A DNA stretch of 45,098 nt from a virus, in the IMG/VR virus record IMGVR_UViG_3300047564_005052, positions 1-45,098 of that record. One strand, written 5' to 3'. The notes below the pieces were generated by a model, which worked only from the letters and a program-made list of their open reading frames with translations, was not told the origin of the DNA and did not search any database. A program made the translations under genes and the position numbers. This document shows, one piece after another, positions 6,613-17,100 of the stretch (positions within the stretch are counted from its first letter, which is position 1; every line of letters begins with the position of its first letter).

Positions 6613-9583
6613 CACAACTTATTTCTATATTTATACCAACATTTAAAAACAGGTTCTCTCCGATGTTAATTGGTGTCATAGTCAAATTATATACAGTCAA
6701 ATCATTACCATTTAAAAAATATCCCAAATTATATGATGTTAGTTGTGGTAAATTATTTATAAGAGCAGTTCTCCAAGCAGTATTTGTAGGAACGTCAGTA
6801 GAACCGTAGCCCGTATAGAATTGTTCTTGAATTATTATTTGGTCATTCAATCTTAAATCTACAAACCATTCTGATTTTAAAGAATCTAATAAACAATCGG
6901 TAATTAATAAACCTTGTGATGTTAGAAAATTATTCAATCTGTTGTTCAAAATACTACTGAAGTTTGAAACAGTAATATCCCCGTTTAACCAAGGATAGAT
7001 TGAAAAGTCTACAAACTCTTTGCTGCAGGTATAATCAAAAATATTCGAAACAATATAACAAGATTGTACCGGTACAGGTACAAATTCACACCCTCTCTGT
7101 CTTCTATATACAAATTTTTGTCTGTGGAAAATAGAATTTTCATATTTTATTCCTGATGTCCATATTGTTGTTGCTGGAACCATTTGTTCAATCAGTTTCA
7201 TCCAATAAGGACCAAGTCCCTCAACATAATCAATTAACTTTTGATAGGTATACTTGTTATTTGGAATACCTACGGTTTGTTGTGATTCTATGTATTTCCA
7301 AAATATTGATTGTAGAGTTGGATAGCCTCCTGTTTTTCCATCGGTAATAAATTGTCTATTTCTCGTGTTGATTGTATTTTGCCAGAAAGTCTGTAAAAAT
7401 TCAAAAAATGTTTTCTTTTTCGGTTCAGGATTTATGTAGGTTATATCTATACCACCTGGTACTACGAATGTCGCACTAAAACCAGATTCAGGTATTGGAT
7501 AATCAAAATTTACAGATTCGTCCCAAACATCATAAGCCAAACCTTGTCCAGGATTCAAAGCAATTTCAACATTCTTCGCATTCAAAACTAACTTCTCATT
7601 ATCTACGAAATAATAAGCGTTATAGTTTCCCTGTTTAGATATTCTTATTTTATCGTCGTCCGCCAACCATGATTTATTATTATCAATAACCTTTCTAAGT
7701 TTGAATCCCTCGGTCATAAAAGGAAATTGTCTATATAAATCCAAATAGATTTGACCATAGGTGAAAGGTTGTAATTGTGTTTGTATATCATAATTTTGTC
7801 CAGTATAGATTGCGCCGTTCAAAACTACTTCATCAGGACTTCTGTGTTGTGGGGTTACTTGGTACCAGCCAGCGCCTTTTTGAAAGAACATATTTTCGTT
7901 AGGTGTTGGAGCTTTGGGGAAACCCTCATCGTCAACAGGATAATCTGCTCTATCAACATTAACTTCTTGATACTCATCAGTCACAGTAAAAGCTGTGTAC
8001 AGTTGACCCTTTATTTTATATGTGTCTCCAGGTAGTAGTGATGGTAATTCTTGTACGTAAGTACCTCCTGATATGGCTGCGTATTGAGAGTCAAAGACCT
8101 CCATATTTATTTTTTGGTCAGCCAAGTATATGTGTTCGTTAAATTCTACCAAGGAATCAGGAGCACCTATTAATCTCAAGAGAAATTCTATAGACCTTCT
8201 TGTTCCTTTGGATTTGAAAAGATAAGCAGAATTTAAAATTAAATTTCTGTAGAATTGGTAATTGAGTTCTGTTGGTGTCAATGTTCTAGAGAAACCAGGA
8301 TACTCATTCACCGCTTGATTTCCAAAAACACTTTGTAAAAAGTTCTCATCTGCAATTGGCGAAAAGTTAGAAGACCATCCTAAAGTTCTTGCTAAGTTAT
8401 ACAATAATTGAGATGGTATGTCATTTGCCGGTACGTAATCGACTGAGGTCATGTACGCCAAACCGTCAATAAAAATTTTTATTTCATCAAAACTTCTACC
8501 ATAAAGTTGAAATACTTTTTCAACCTTTTGTCCCAAAGTATCGAATTCTTTTAATGAACCTGAAACCAAGAATCTCGACAATAGATTAGTTTTAAACTCG
8601 TCCATGTTTACTGCAACGGATTCTAGTCTCTCCAAATAATTGTCAAAACCAACTGACCTTATATCTAAGTTCCATGTACCATCTTTCGGCCAAGTCACCA
8701 ATACATTCGAAAGATAAAATTGACCAAAATCATCCTGTTGAGGAACTTTAAAATCTGCAGTGTATTCGGGAGATACTAATCTGTTCAGAAGATATTTTTC
8801 TATTACATCAAAATTTTCTTCGAACACTTTATCGACGGTCATGTTATTTGGTCTAATAACAAAATCTTGATAATAAGTTGTTGCAGTTGTACCAAAAGGT
8901 GCTCCTGAAACATAAAATGAAATTGTACCTGTACTTAGTGAGGGTGAAGGTGTAAAGGATTCTATCTTATATTCTATATCATCGATATGAATTGCATAAT
9001 CCAAATAAGTTTTGGATAAGTTCCTATACTTAGAAACTTCCATTTCTCTAACACTAAGATTAGTTGTTGCGTTTGTTGAATAATCTATTTCAAAAGGATT
9101 ATTAATCCTATTAACATTAACCTCGAAATAAGTCTCATTATTAACTGAGTCGAAAGAAATATTTGTTGCGGTTGCTCCCGTTGTAAAATTTAATTGTGAA
9201 TAGAGTACATCCAATCCAGCAGGAAAGAAATTAATAATCTTTGTGATAGATACACTAAATCTTTTAGCCAGAGAACCATACATCGAAAAATTACCAACTT
9301 GTGAAACATCAAAATTTGGTACTACTCTGAATTGTGTCTGTAAGATTCTATCACCTTCTAAGGTTGAATTTATTTGTAAGTTTTCTAAACTAATAGGTGA
9401 AGAAAATGCCCCAACATTAAAAGTTCTATTAACTTTTTCAGCAACAGACGTTGTAAATTCAAAATTACCTTGGGTAAGACCTCCTCCATTAACCGTTTGT
9501 AATCCTACGATTTCATCCGAGAATGTTCCAGCTCCACTGCCTGGCCTCGGAGGATAAAAATATTTTTGCCTTGTTGACGCCAT
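6605..9583 (-). CDS. Large baseplate protein, tail protein I / gp7-like (tentative)
   Basis: A 992-residue protein. Around residues 440-480 it carries a stretch with FYRNLILNSAYLFKSKGT followed by RRSIEFLLRLIGAP, which resembles the KGT-RR-S-x-x-FLL segment of phage tail protein I-type baseplate wedge proteins; this is the only recognisable element. The N-terminus (MASTRQKYFYPPRPGSGAG) is flexible and Gly/Pro-rich. The ATG shares its A with the stop of the upstream gene (TAATG), indicating coupled translation. Position just downstream of gp25, gp6 and other baseplate genes and upstream of the adhesins suggests a peripheral wedge or fibre-attachment role, by analogy with T4 gp7/gp10 or P2 gpI. 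That assignment is inference. Confidence 0.6.
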   Translation of the reverse strand: MASTRQKYFYPPRPGSGAGTFSDEIVGLQTVNGGGLTQGNFEFTTSVAEKVNRTFNVGAFSSPISLENLQINSTLEGDRILQTQFRVVPNFDVSQVGNFSMYGSLAKRFSVSITKIINFFPAGLDVLYSQLNFTTGATATNISFDSVNNETYFEVNVNRINNPFEIDYSTNATTNLSVREMEVSKYRNLSKTYLDYAIHIDDIEYKIESFTPSPSLSTGTISFYVSGAPFGTTATTYYQDFVIRPNNMTVDKVFEENFDVIEKYLLNRLVSPEYTADFKVPQQDDFGQFYLSNVLVTWPKDGTWNLDIRSVGFDNYLERLESVAVNMDEFKTNLLSRFLVSGSLKEFDTLGQKVEKVFQLYGRSFDEIKIFIDGLAYMTSVDYVPANDIPSQLLYNLARTLGWSSNFSPIADENFLQSVFGNQAVNEYPGFSRTLTPTELNYQFYRNLILNSAYLFKSKGTRRSIEFLLRLIGAPDSLVEFNEHIYLADQKINMEVFDSQYAAISGGTYVQELPSLLPGDTYKIKGQLYTAFTVTDEYQEVNVDRADYPVDDEGFPKAPTPNENMFFQKGAGWYQVTPQHRSPDEVVLNGAIYTGQNYDIQTQLQPFTYGQIYLDLYRQFPFMTEGFKLRKVIDNNKSWLADDDKIRISKQGNYNAYYFVDNEKLVLNAKNVEIALNPGQGLAYDVWDESVNFDYPIPESGFSATFVVPGGIDITYINPEPKKKTFFEFLQTFWQNTINTRNRQFITDGKTGGYPTLQSIFWKYIESQQTVGIPNNKYTYQKLIDYVEGLGPYWMKLIEQMVPATTIWTSGIKYENSIFHRQKFVYRRQRGCEFVPVPVQSCYIVSNIFDYTCSKEFVDFSIYPWLNGDITVSNFSSILNNRLNNFLTSQGLLITDCLLDSLKSEWFVDLRLNDQIIIQEQFYTGYGSTDVPTNTAWRTALINNLPQLTSYNLGYFLNGNDLTVYNLTMTPINIGENLFLNVGINIEISCDG

Positions 9584-10491
9584 TAGCTCGTTATTGTGTT
9601 AAAGTTCTTACTGAAATCTATATTGTTGCCCCTACTTTCTCTAACCTCGTACAACAACGCGTTGAATTGGTCTCTAATCTCATATAAGTTGTATTGTCTG
9701 TAAATGTTATTTGCAGAATCGTATATTGTGTAAATTCCATCATCAATTGATTTAGTTTGATTTCCATAAAGAGCTATCGCCAGTGATGAAATATCATACT
9801 CTACCATTTCAACTTCTATACTTACAGGATTGAAATATGTGTTGCTTATAATAATATCTTGGTCTGGTTGTCCTATAAATGGTGTCGCATTTGGTTTGTT
9901 TGTTGGTGATGAAGAGGGTGAAACAGTTAAAAAAAGTAAATTTGTCTGCCCATCAACATACCTATACCTAATCGCTTTTTGAGATGTGTTTACTTGATTT
10001 GTTATGATTGGTTCGCAATAGAAACATGAAGTTATAATTCTGAAGAAGTTCGGAATTTTTGAACCGTCAGCATTTAAGTATTCAATTCTAAATCCGACTA
10101 GACCTTGTGGAACAAATTTATTTAAAAAATTCGAGGGTACATTAGTTAAATCAATAACTAAACCTTTAACATTTGGAAGAGCACTTAATATACCGCAATC
10201 CGTTATTGTTGTTCTAATCTGAGCAGCTCTCAAATAAAGAGTGTAAATTCCAAGTTGGTTAAACTCATCTGCCGGTAATGTTAAATTATATAATCCACCT
10301 AAAATTTCTACACCATTATTTCCTCCCGTTTCGGAGTTATTAAAATAAGGTCTCAAAATTGTTGATGCATCTAATCTTTTCAACACGAAAGAATTTGTAA
10401 CATCCCTTGATGGTGTATAATTAAGAATTATCTCCACATCATCTGGAGAAACATCACTTGGTCTCAGTGTTCCATATGTTCCTATTGCCAT
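9583..10491 (-). CDS. Putative baseplate/tail protein, 302 aa
   Basis: A 302-residue protein not recognised as a known family. It starts MAIGTYGTLRPSDVSPDDVE and has alternating beta-rich segments, with a CFYC pair near residue 157-160 that could bind metal or form a disulfide. The ATG at 10491 is preceded on the coding strand by CTATTTAT, 18 nt upstream, a motif shared with several other gene starts here. Its stop overlaps the start of the 992-residue baseplate gene. Context (between wedge proteins) makes it a structural tail protein; a precise role cannot be given. Confidence 0.55.
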   Translation of the reverse strand: MAIGTYGTLRPSDVSPDDVEIILNYTPSRDVTNSFVLKRLDASTILRPYFNNSETGGNNGVEILGGLYNLTLPADEFNQLGIYTLYLRAAQIRTTITDCGILSALPNVKGLVIDLTNVPSNFLNKFVPQGLVGFRIEYLNADGSKIPNFFRIITSCFYCEPIITNQVNTSQKAIRYRYVDGQTNLLFLTVSPSSSPTNKPNATPFIGQPDQDIIISNTYFNPVSIEVEMVEYDISSLAIALYGNQTKSIDDGIYTIYDSANNIYRQYNLYEIRDQFNALLYEVRESRGNNIDFSKNFNTITS

Positions 10492-10509
10492 TTTATTGTA
10501 TTATATTTT

Positions 10510-10517
10510 ATAAATAG
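10510..10517 (-). promoter_or_regulatory. CTATTTAT motif, candidate late promoter element
   Basis: Coding-strand CTATTTAT, 18 nt before the ATG at 10491, one of four exact copies found in front of late-gene starts. It is the complement of ATAAATAG, reminiscent of but reversed relative to T4 late TATAAATA. Confidence 0.35.
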
Positions 10518-10518
10518 T

Positions 10519-11601
10519 TTATGTCCTTTTTTCAACGTTGAAAAATCCATATCCATAATTTAATAAATCCCCTAAATTATCTACCTCTCCCAATCTTTGT
10601 ACTCTTTCAAACGCACTATTTTTTCCTCTCTCAACAAATATGTCTGTCTGAATCTGTCCTTGGTCTATAACTTTTATTAAAGATTCGTCTTTTGTAATTG
10701 GTTCTGCAGTTATATTATTTTCAGTTAAACCTGAAGATTGTGCAAAACTTAAAGTGAATCCTTCTTTATAATCATAATAATCAACATTTTGTATAGTATA
10801 TGCCGTAAATATTGGATTCATATCTGTAATCGCACCGTATATTTCACCATTCTTTATTACAGGTGCACCAACAACATATGTCTTCAATCCGTATTGTGCT
10901 AATTCTGTAACTCTAGATTTTGTTTCAGACGAAACTGTAAATGGGACTGTTGTGTAGTTGGAACTTATTTGTGAATTAACTGTGTTGACCGCATCTCCAC
11001 TAAATATATAATCATAACTTATGGGAGTTGCAGACCAACTTCCAACATTAGATGTAAAGAAAACTCTACCCTTTGGGTTATAAATTACTTCATTTTTAAA
11101 TGGAACTTTTATTTTTTTGTAAACATCAACGACACCCCATGGATTTACTTGTTTCAATCTTATTGTGTATGAGTTTACTCCTGTTGGATATGTATGTGAA
11201 ATGTAATTAGGTGTATAAGTAGTTATTACTTCTATTTGTGAGCCATCACCCCAATCTACTGAATAAGTAGAGAGTTCAATAAACTTTTGATAATTTTGCG
11301 ATGTGTTGTAAAAATAATATGTATATGGTGATGAAGTTGTTGCTGAGAATAAAAAATTTGTTACGATGTCTTGTTGTAAGATTTCTCCATCGAAAGGAGT
11401 ATAATATCCTGCATCATATGTTGTTTGTGTCAATAAAATAGGAACTGTAAGTCCTGTCAGAGTAGAAGTACCATTTGGTCCTGAACTTATTAATTTTTGC
11501 ATTGATTCATAATATCCAACACTAACACCATCAACTGTTGTGGTTTTGATGTCGCTAGTTACTGTTTCAGGAGATATAATAAATTTATAAGAATTACTCA
11601 T
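10519..11601 (-). CDS. PKD-like domain structural protein
   Basis: A 360-residue protein. Residues around 105-150 contain YSVDWGDGS followed by ISHTYP and a beta-strand, the hallmark of a PKD-type immunoglobulin-like fold (xxWxFGDG...HxYxxxG). Such folds often decorate phage tails and mediate carbohydrate or protein contacts. I chose ATG at 11601, which overlaps the upstream stop as ATGA; an in-frame ATG ten codons earlier (11631) would overlap the upstream gene by 34 nt and is less likely. The remainder is beta-rich with no recognised family. A baseplate or fibre-network role is inferred from neighbours. Confidence 0.6.
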   Translation of the reverse strand: MSNSYKFIISPETVTSDIKTTTVDGVSVGYYESMQKLISSGPNGTSTLTGLTVPILLTQTTYDAGYYTPFDGEILQQDIVTNFLFSATTSSPYTYYFYNTSQNYQKFIELSTYSVDWGDGSQIEVITTYTPNYISHTYPTGVNSYTIRLKQVNPWGVVDVYKKIKVPFKNEVIYNPKGRVFFTSNVGSWSATPISYDYIFSGDAVNTVNSQISSNYTTVPFTVSSETKSRVTELAQYGLKTYVVGAPVIKNGEIYGAITDMNPIFTAYTIQNVDYYDYKEGFTLSFAQSSGLTENNITAEPITKDESLIKVIDQGQIQTDIFVERGKNSAFERVQRLGEVDNLGDLLNYGYGFFNVEKRT

Positions 11602-12404
11602 GGTCTTGGAGGATTTACGTACTCGAACCATTTAATAGGAGTTGTGGTCCCTATTCTTGTTCCTGTTTTTATGTCGAATATTTTGTAATTTAAATCTATA
11701 TAATCTAAAACTACTCTATAATAAAAATAAATTGTGCTGTCAAAAGCATAAACATTATTACCAAACGAAGAGGTTGCTAAAGATGATTGAGGCTCGTTCA
11801 TCATTTTAGTGAATTGCCCTGTACTAGCATTGTAAAATTTTGCAGTCATGTAGAAAGTATTGATGGGTAAGAACTTCAAACTTTTTAACCAATAAATAAA
11901 AAAACCTTCTTTATCCCCAATATAATCTAATTTATATTTGGGTTTCCTTATTTTAACAGGGGTTCGTGCCATATTGATGTCCATAAATTCTCCCTGTTGT
12001 GTGGGTATAATAATTGTGAAATAATTTTTTTGTCTTTTCTCGTCAACACTATCATAAAAATCCAATTTGAAAAAAGAATTTGAAAATCTGTTTCGGTAAT
12101 AAAATATATCTTGCGAGGTAAATCCTTCTCCCAAATAACTATTTTGCCAATTTGTAGATGAAGTTAAACTACCACCAGAATAAAAATAAAACTCATAATT
12201 TATTTCCGTTTTCCCGTTCGTGTCGGCAGCGTGTGGAAATCTGTTGACCTCAAAATCATACCCAACACCAACAACGTCTTTTACCGATTTTATTTCATAT
12301 TGGTCAATAGCATCGTCAAGTCCCTCATAATCCCATTTCAACTCAATTGGTATGTTGATGTTTTTATTAGGTGCAATATTCCTTAAAAAATTGAATTTAT
12401 TCAC
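11598..12404 (-). CDS. Putative baseplate/tail protein, 268 aa
   Basis: A 268-residue protein, Tyr, Phe and Asn-rich, with no recognised family. It begins with GTG (MNKFNFLRNI) in an eight-base overlap with the upstream stop, the same GTGAATA arrangement that starts the 569-residue gene. The closing residues FEYVNPPRP are Pro-rich. It sits in a run of four mid-size genes of unknown function between the 1575-residue and 992-residue baseplate proteins, so it is probably a structural tail component. Confidence 0.5.
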   Translation of the reverse strand: MNKFNFLRNIAPNKNINIPIELKWDYEGLDDAIDQYEIKSVKDVVGVGYDFEVNRFPHAADTNGKTEINYEFYFYSGGSLTSSTNWQNSYLGEGFTSQDIFYYRNRFSNSFFKLDFYDSVDEKRQKNYFTIIIPTQQGEFMDINMARTPVKIRKPKYKLDYIGDKEGFFIYWLKSLKFLPINTFYMTAKFYNASTGQFTKMMNEPQSSLATSSFGNNVYAFDSTIYFYYRVVLDYIDLNYKIFDIKTGTRIGTTTPIKWFEYVNPPRP

Positions 12405-14106
12405 ACTTATCTATTAAAGGTTTATAAGGTACTTCAAGTCCTGTCAATCCGTCGTTGAAGTCGAAGTCTCTATCGTCAGGTATTAATTTAAATATTGTAT
12501 TTGAATAAGGATATTGAGCTCCATTGAAAAAAGGATAATCTACCCCTCTTCCTAAATTATCAATAAACCCATAGGTGTACAAATCTCTCCATCTAAAACT
12601 TTCATCGGACACAGAATAAAATGAATAACTCGGTACTGAGTCTACTTCATTTATTTTTGCAGTTTCGATATAATCAGAAAAAACTCTTATTGTAATTGAG
12701 TGGTGTGGTTGATAATAATAACCTGAAGGATTACTCGATATGGATGTTTGAAACACGTTTTGATTGAATTTCAGTTTGTGATAATATTTCGATATTACTC
12801 GTTCTATTTGAAAATACTCATTCCATTCACAAAAATCCCCATCAATTATATCTCCTACTTTTAAGTTTTGATTATAATAAAAAGTTTTGGTTACTCCGTT
12901 TGTTTGGGTGTAAGAACTTACACCTATACTCGAGTTTGAATTTATATTTGTAGAAGACCACCAAGAGTTATTTGTTTTGGTTATATTGAATAACCATCCC
13001 TGTTTTAACGCAACACCGTTTGTTGGTGCATTAAAATATCCCGAATAACCTCGATTAATAATCGTTAAGAATAGTTCTGATAAAGGTCTTTGTTGATTAT
13101 CTAATAGATTTGCCAAATTCAAGTCTCTCGCAGGTGTAATTGTGTAGGTGTTTGAACTATTTTTTTGTGAGATTCTTGTTATTTTGTTTGGAGTTATTGA
13201 ACTCAACTCAATTTTCTTTTCGTCATTAAATGAGTTTTTTTCAAATCCTGTTTTGGTCACTATAACATCGTCGATATTAGAAATTATTTTATGTTGTCTG
13301 ATATAATATTTCGATTTGGTTTCTTCAATATTATCAAAATTAACAACTCTTTTAAAAGTACCAACAACTGAATTAGCAAAAGTATTTCCTGTAAATCCTA
13401 TATCATAGATACTGAATATATAAACTTCACTTCCAAGTAGGCCATTACCTAAATCGAATACTTCAAATAAAGTTTGTGTTCTATAACTAACAATTTGATT
13501 GTTTACTTTGAGTTCAACAGATTCACCTACGGTTAGTCCATGTGGTGATATACATTCAAATGATATAATTGGATTTCCATTTACCGTCGATTTTTTTATA
13601 ACGAAGGGGATTCCATCTTTTGCAACCCAATCGAATGTTGTATTATTCAAAGTTGCAGATAAATTTACATCAAAATTATTTTTAAACGGATATGAGTAAT
13701 AATACGTCCAGTTATATGTAAAAGCACTCTTGGACTTATAATTTATGTGAGTGTTTGTTATGTCGTCTCTGAAAAAATCAAATTCATAATATTGTGGGTA
13801 GCCTTTCCATACTTTTGTGAAGACTGAACTTTGTCCATCAACCAAATATAAATTATACTGAAATGGAAGGTATTCGGTTGTTCCTGTAAATAAATTTTCA
13901 TACAAGTAACTTACTTTAAAAGTGGGTCTGAATATTGTTGATGCTTGTCTTTCTTCATCGAATACTTGAGCTAAACTAACATTCGCAGTCCTATCATATT
14001 CAACCAACGTTTGACTTTGTTCTTGTAAACTTATTTGCAATTGTTGGTCCTCGGAAGGTGCCGACTTGTATTGTTGAGAACTTGGTATGATTGTAAATCT
14101 ATTCAC
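12397..14106 (-). CDS. Putative baseplate/tail protein, 569 aa
   Basis: A 569-residue protein, rich in Tyr, Asn and Ser, not recognised. The N-terminal 40 residues are Gln-rich (PSEDQQLQISLQEQSQ). It starts with GTG overlapping the upstream stop by eight bases, which points to re-initiation rather than independent ribosome loading. A small segment near residues 170-200 (FECISPHGLTVGESVEL) resembles beta-barrel modules in tail proteins in which SPHGL or similar precedes G-x-x-V. Context makes it structural. Confidence 0.5.
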   Translation of the reverse strand: MNRFTIIPSSQQYKSAPSEDQQLQISLQEQSQTLVEYDRTANVSLAQVFDEERQASTIFRPTFKVSYLYENLFTGTTEYLPFQYNLYLVDGQSSVFTKVWKGYPQYYEFDFFRDDITNTHINYKSKSAFTYNWTYYYSYPFKNNFDVNLSATLNNTTFDWVAKDGIPFVIKKSTVNGNPIISFECISPHGLTVGESVELKVNNQIVSYRTQTLFEVFDLGNGLLGSEVYIFSIYDIGFTGNTFANSVVGTFKRVVNFDNIEETKSKYYIRQHKIISNIDDVIVTKTGFEKNSFNDEKKIELSSITPNKITRISQKNSSNTYTITPARDLNLANLLDNQQRPLSELFLTIINRGYSGYFNAPTNGVALKQGWLFNITKTNNSWWSSTNINSNSSIGVSSYTQTNGVTKTFYYNQNLKVGDIIDGDFCEWNEYFQIERVISKYYHKLKFNQNVFQTSISSNPSGYYYQPHHSITIRVFSDYIETAKINEVDSVPSYSFYSVSDESFRWRDLYTYGFIDNLGRGVDYPFFNGAQYPYSNTIFKLIPDDRDFDFNDGLTGLEVPYKPLIDKCE

Positions 14107-17100
14107 TTAACCCGTATTTTTCTTTGAATTTTTCTAATGCCGTTGCACCAACTATTGTTCCGAAATAAAAATGGAATGGTGCACCTACTAAAAATTTATT
14201 ATTTATTGGAGGTCCCTTTGGTTTAAATTCTGTTCCAGAATTCGGGACAGTATCATTTAGAACATTGAATATGTACCCTCTCATATTCAAGTCATTAACA
14301 ATCCCACTGCCTTTAAAATATTGATTAAGCACTCTATCGACAGATTGGTAGCCCTCTTGCACAATATCAATTTCATTTGTAGCCCAATTATTTATTTGAG
14401 TACCAAAAATGTTTGAATCATTTTGCAAACTCCATCGATAGAATGGTACTATTTGTGTTTTAATACCATAATAATACGGTGTGGCATTTGCCGTAGGTGA
14501 ACTTCTGAAATTTATTCTACCTGGTGTAATAAAATCTTTAAACTGGAGATTTTCACTTGTCGATGAGAAAAATATACCTATGGTAGGATTGCTTGGAGTT
14601 CCGTAAATTCCAACAGGACTATTGTCGGTGTTTGTATCATAAAACTCAGGACTGAATTTTATCAATCCTTCCTCTGAATTTATTGACAACATTTGCACTA
14701 AATCACCGTCAACTCTTCTACTCCTACCACTATTTCTACTAAATAAATTTTGAATTGCATCTCCTTGTAAAAAGGATGAATTCAATATTCTTGAAATTAC
14801 AAATAAATTTATTATATCAGACGTGTCAGAATAACTTGTTGGGTTTAGACCATCTAATATAAATGCATTAGTTGCTGGGTCCAACGTTATTTCGTCGTAA
14901 AAACTATCTTTATATCCCAAATCAATTATTGTCGTTGGAAATAAAAGATTTTTTTGGTTTACGGCTGATGACTCGGTCGCATTTTTACCAATAAATTTAT
15001 TTCGAAGGAGACTGTATGGGCTACTTCTATAATAAAAATTAGAAGTATCGTCATCGAAAAAAACTAAATCTTTACAAAACCTGACATCTGATGGTTTATT
15101 TTGTCTATCATAATAAGTGTCAACTTGTATGGGGAATGCAAAAAGTGTACCGTTTACCCAATTGTTTGTAAATGTTTGTGAAAGAACACCCCTACAAATT
15201 CCATAGAAAAATTTATATCTAATACCCCATTCATTGAATTTTTGTATATCTTTTGCGAGACCAAAAAGTGGTCTTGTAAATAAGACATAACATCCGCTTT
15301 CAACTTGGTCATTTTTAGCGCACGCGGTACTAATACCAAAATTATTACTGAACCCTGTATAACAATCTAAAGAAACCATGTTTTCACAATTGAAACTTTC
15401 CAAAACATTAGCTGCATAAATTTGGTCTTCAATATCTGGTTGTATTTGGTCCGCACCTACAGGATATTGGGAAGATATTGAATTTGTTGTTGGGTCTACA
15501 ATCTCATAAAATGCAAAATTTATATTTTGTTGTAAGACTGCAACATTTGGTGAACTCCACTTTAACCCATCCAAAGCGTCTGATGATGGTAAAGCATCAG
15601 TCCTCATAATAATTTTATTTTTATCTGAAATAGGTAATGGATTTTGAAGTAAATCAGGATATAGATTTGGAGAGTAATAATAGTATTCTACTTCATTATA
15701 TGCAATGTTGGTACTGTCTAAAATTGCGGTTACAGGATTCAAAAAAGAAAGCCACCCTTTAACCCTTGTAACTTCTCCAAATATAACTGCGTTCCCTGAA
15801 ACGTCTTCTGAATTATCGTACTTTCCAACACTAATGTTATTACTATGAAAATCGTTAGTACTTTGACTAATTAATCCGACAGCACCAAATAAAGGTACAG
15901 GTCCAGCAAAAAGAGATGTAGTTGGTATTCCAGGAAAAACTTCTGGTTCAGGAAAAACCCTATTTCCTAACTTACCATAGTACCCGACAGAAGATGATGT
16001 AAAAGCAGAAAACTGTGAACCTGGAGTAAAGAAATATGAATTATAAAATAAATTATTTTGATTATTAAATTGTTGTACTGTTGAGGTTGGATTAACCTTT
16101 TGTATTGGTATATTCAATCTCGAATTAATTGTGAAAGAAAATCTACTATCATCTATATTATATCCAAAAATTCTACCTAAATTATATTTGTTTGGTAATA
16201 ATGGTGAATATGGGTCGACTCCTCTTTGTAATATCAAAACATACTCTTCTCCAAAATTTTCATAAAAATCCTTATAAGCAAATGCGTTTGTTGGAACACT
16301 TCTTTCTCTGTATTCAACACCATTGTTATGTTCCATCCACCTTAGAGTTGTTTTGGAAGATATAACATTTGGAAATGTGTGTAATTCTGAACTGTTAGAT
16401 AGTGTTAAAAACTCCGAAACTGTTATTGCGGTTACTACTTGAAAATATTCTCTATCCATAGGAAAACCTTGTCTATTGAAAGTAGTTCCTGTACTTAAAT
16501 TATATGTAGTGGTTTTTTCTAACGTTTGGTTATTTTCATTACAATATCTTAAGGTAATTTGTTGTGGTCCTGTCACTGGTGTTCCTGTGATTCCAAAAAA
16601 TTCACCATTATTAGTTACTTCTACGTATGTTGCATTTACATCTGAAGTAGTACCAGGATTAACGGTGGTGAGAAGTTGTCCCGTACTATAACTTCTAGTT
16701 GATAAAACTGTGATTGTATTATCAAGATGGTTTGAGCCTACATTATTTGGATTATCGAAGCTAACCCTAATTCTATTTATTCCTGTAAAATATGAAGTTC
16801 TTTGATTGAAAATATTAATTCTTTCTCCCAATGGTAGGTCCATACTCCAAACAAACATCTTATCTTCATCCTCAGAAACTTCTCTCTGCACATTTGATTT
16901 TGGAACTTTGTAAACAGTAGCATCTCCAGAGTCTATATTACCACCCATACCTTGTGAGTAAAGGTCTGCTATTATACTTACATCCTCTTCAGGTTGATAA
17001 TTTCTACCATACAAATACTGAGTAAAATTTTCGTAGTATTTGAAAGGACTCGATACTGGTGTTAGAACTCCATTTCCAAATGCATCAATCAGTGATGTTG

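Noticed and set aside
6620-6640. T4 late promoter-like TATAAATA on the coding strand near 6630
   Set aside because: It lies inside the C-terminal codons (V-G-I-N-I-E) of the upstream gene, alone and in AT-rich DNA; I could not separate it from chance.
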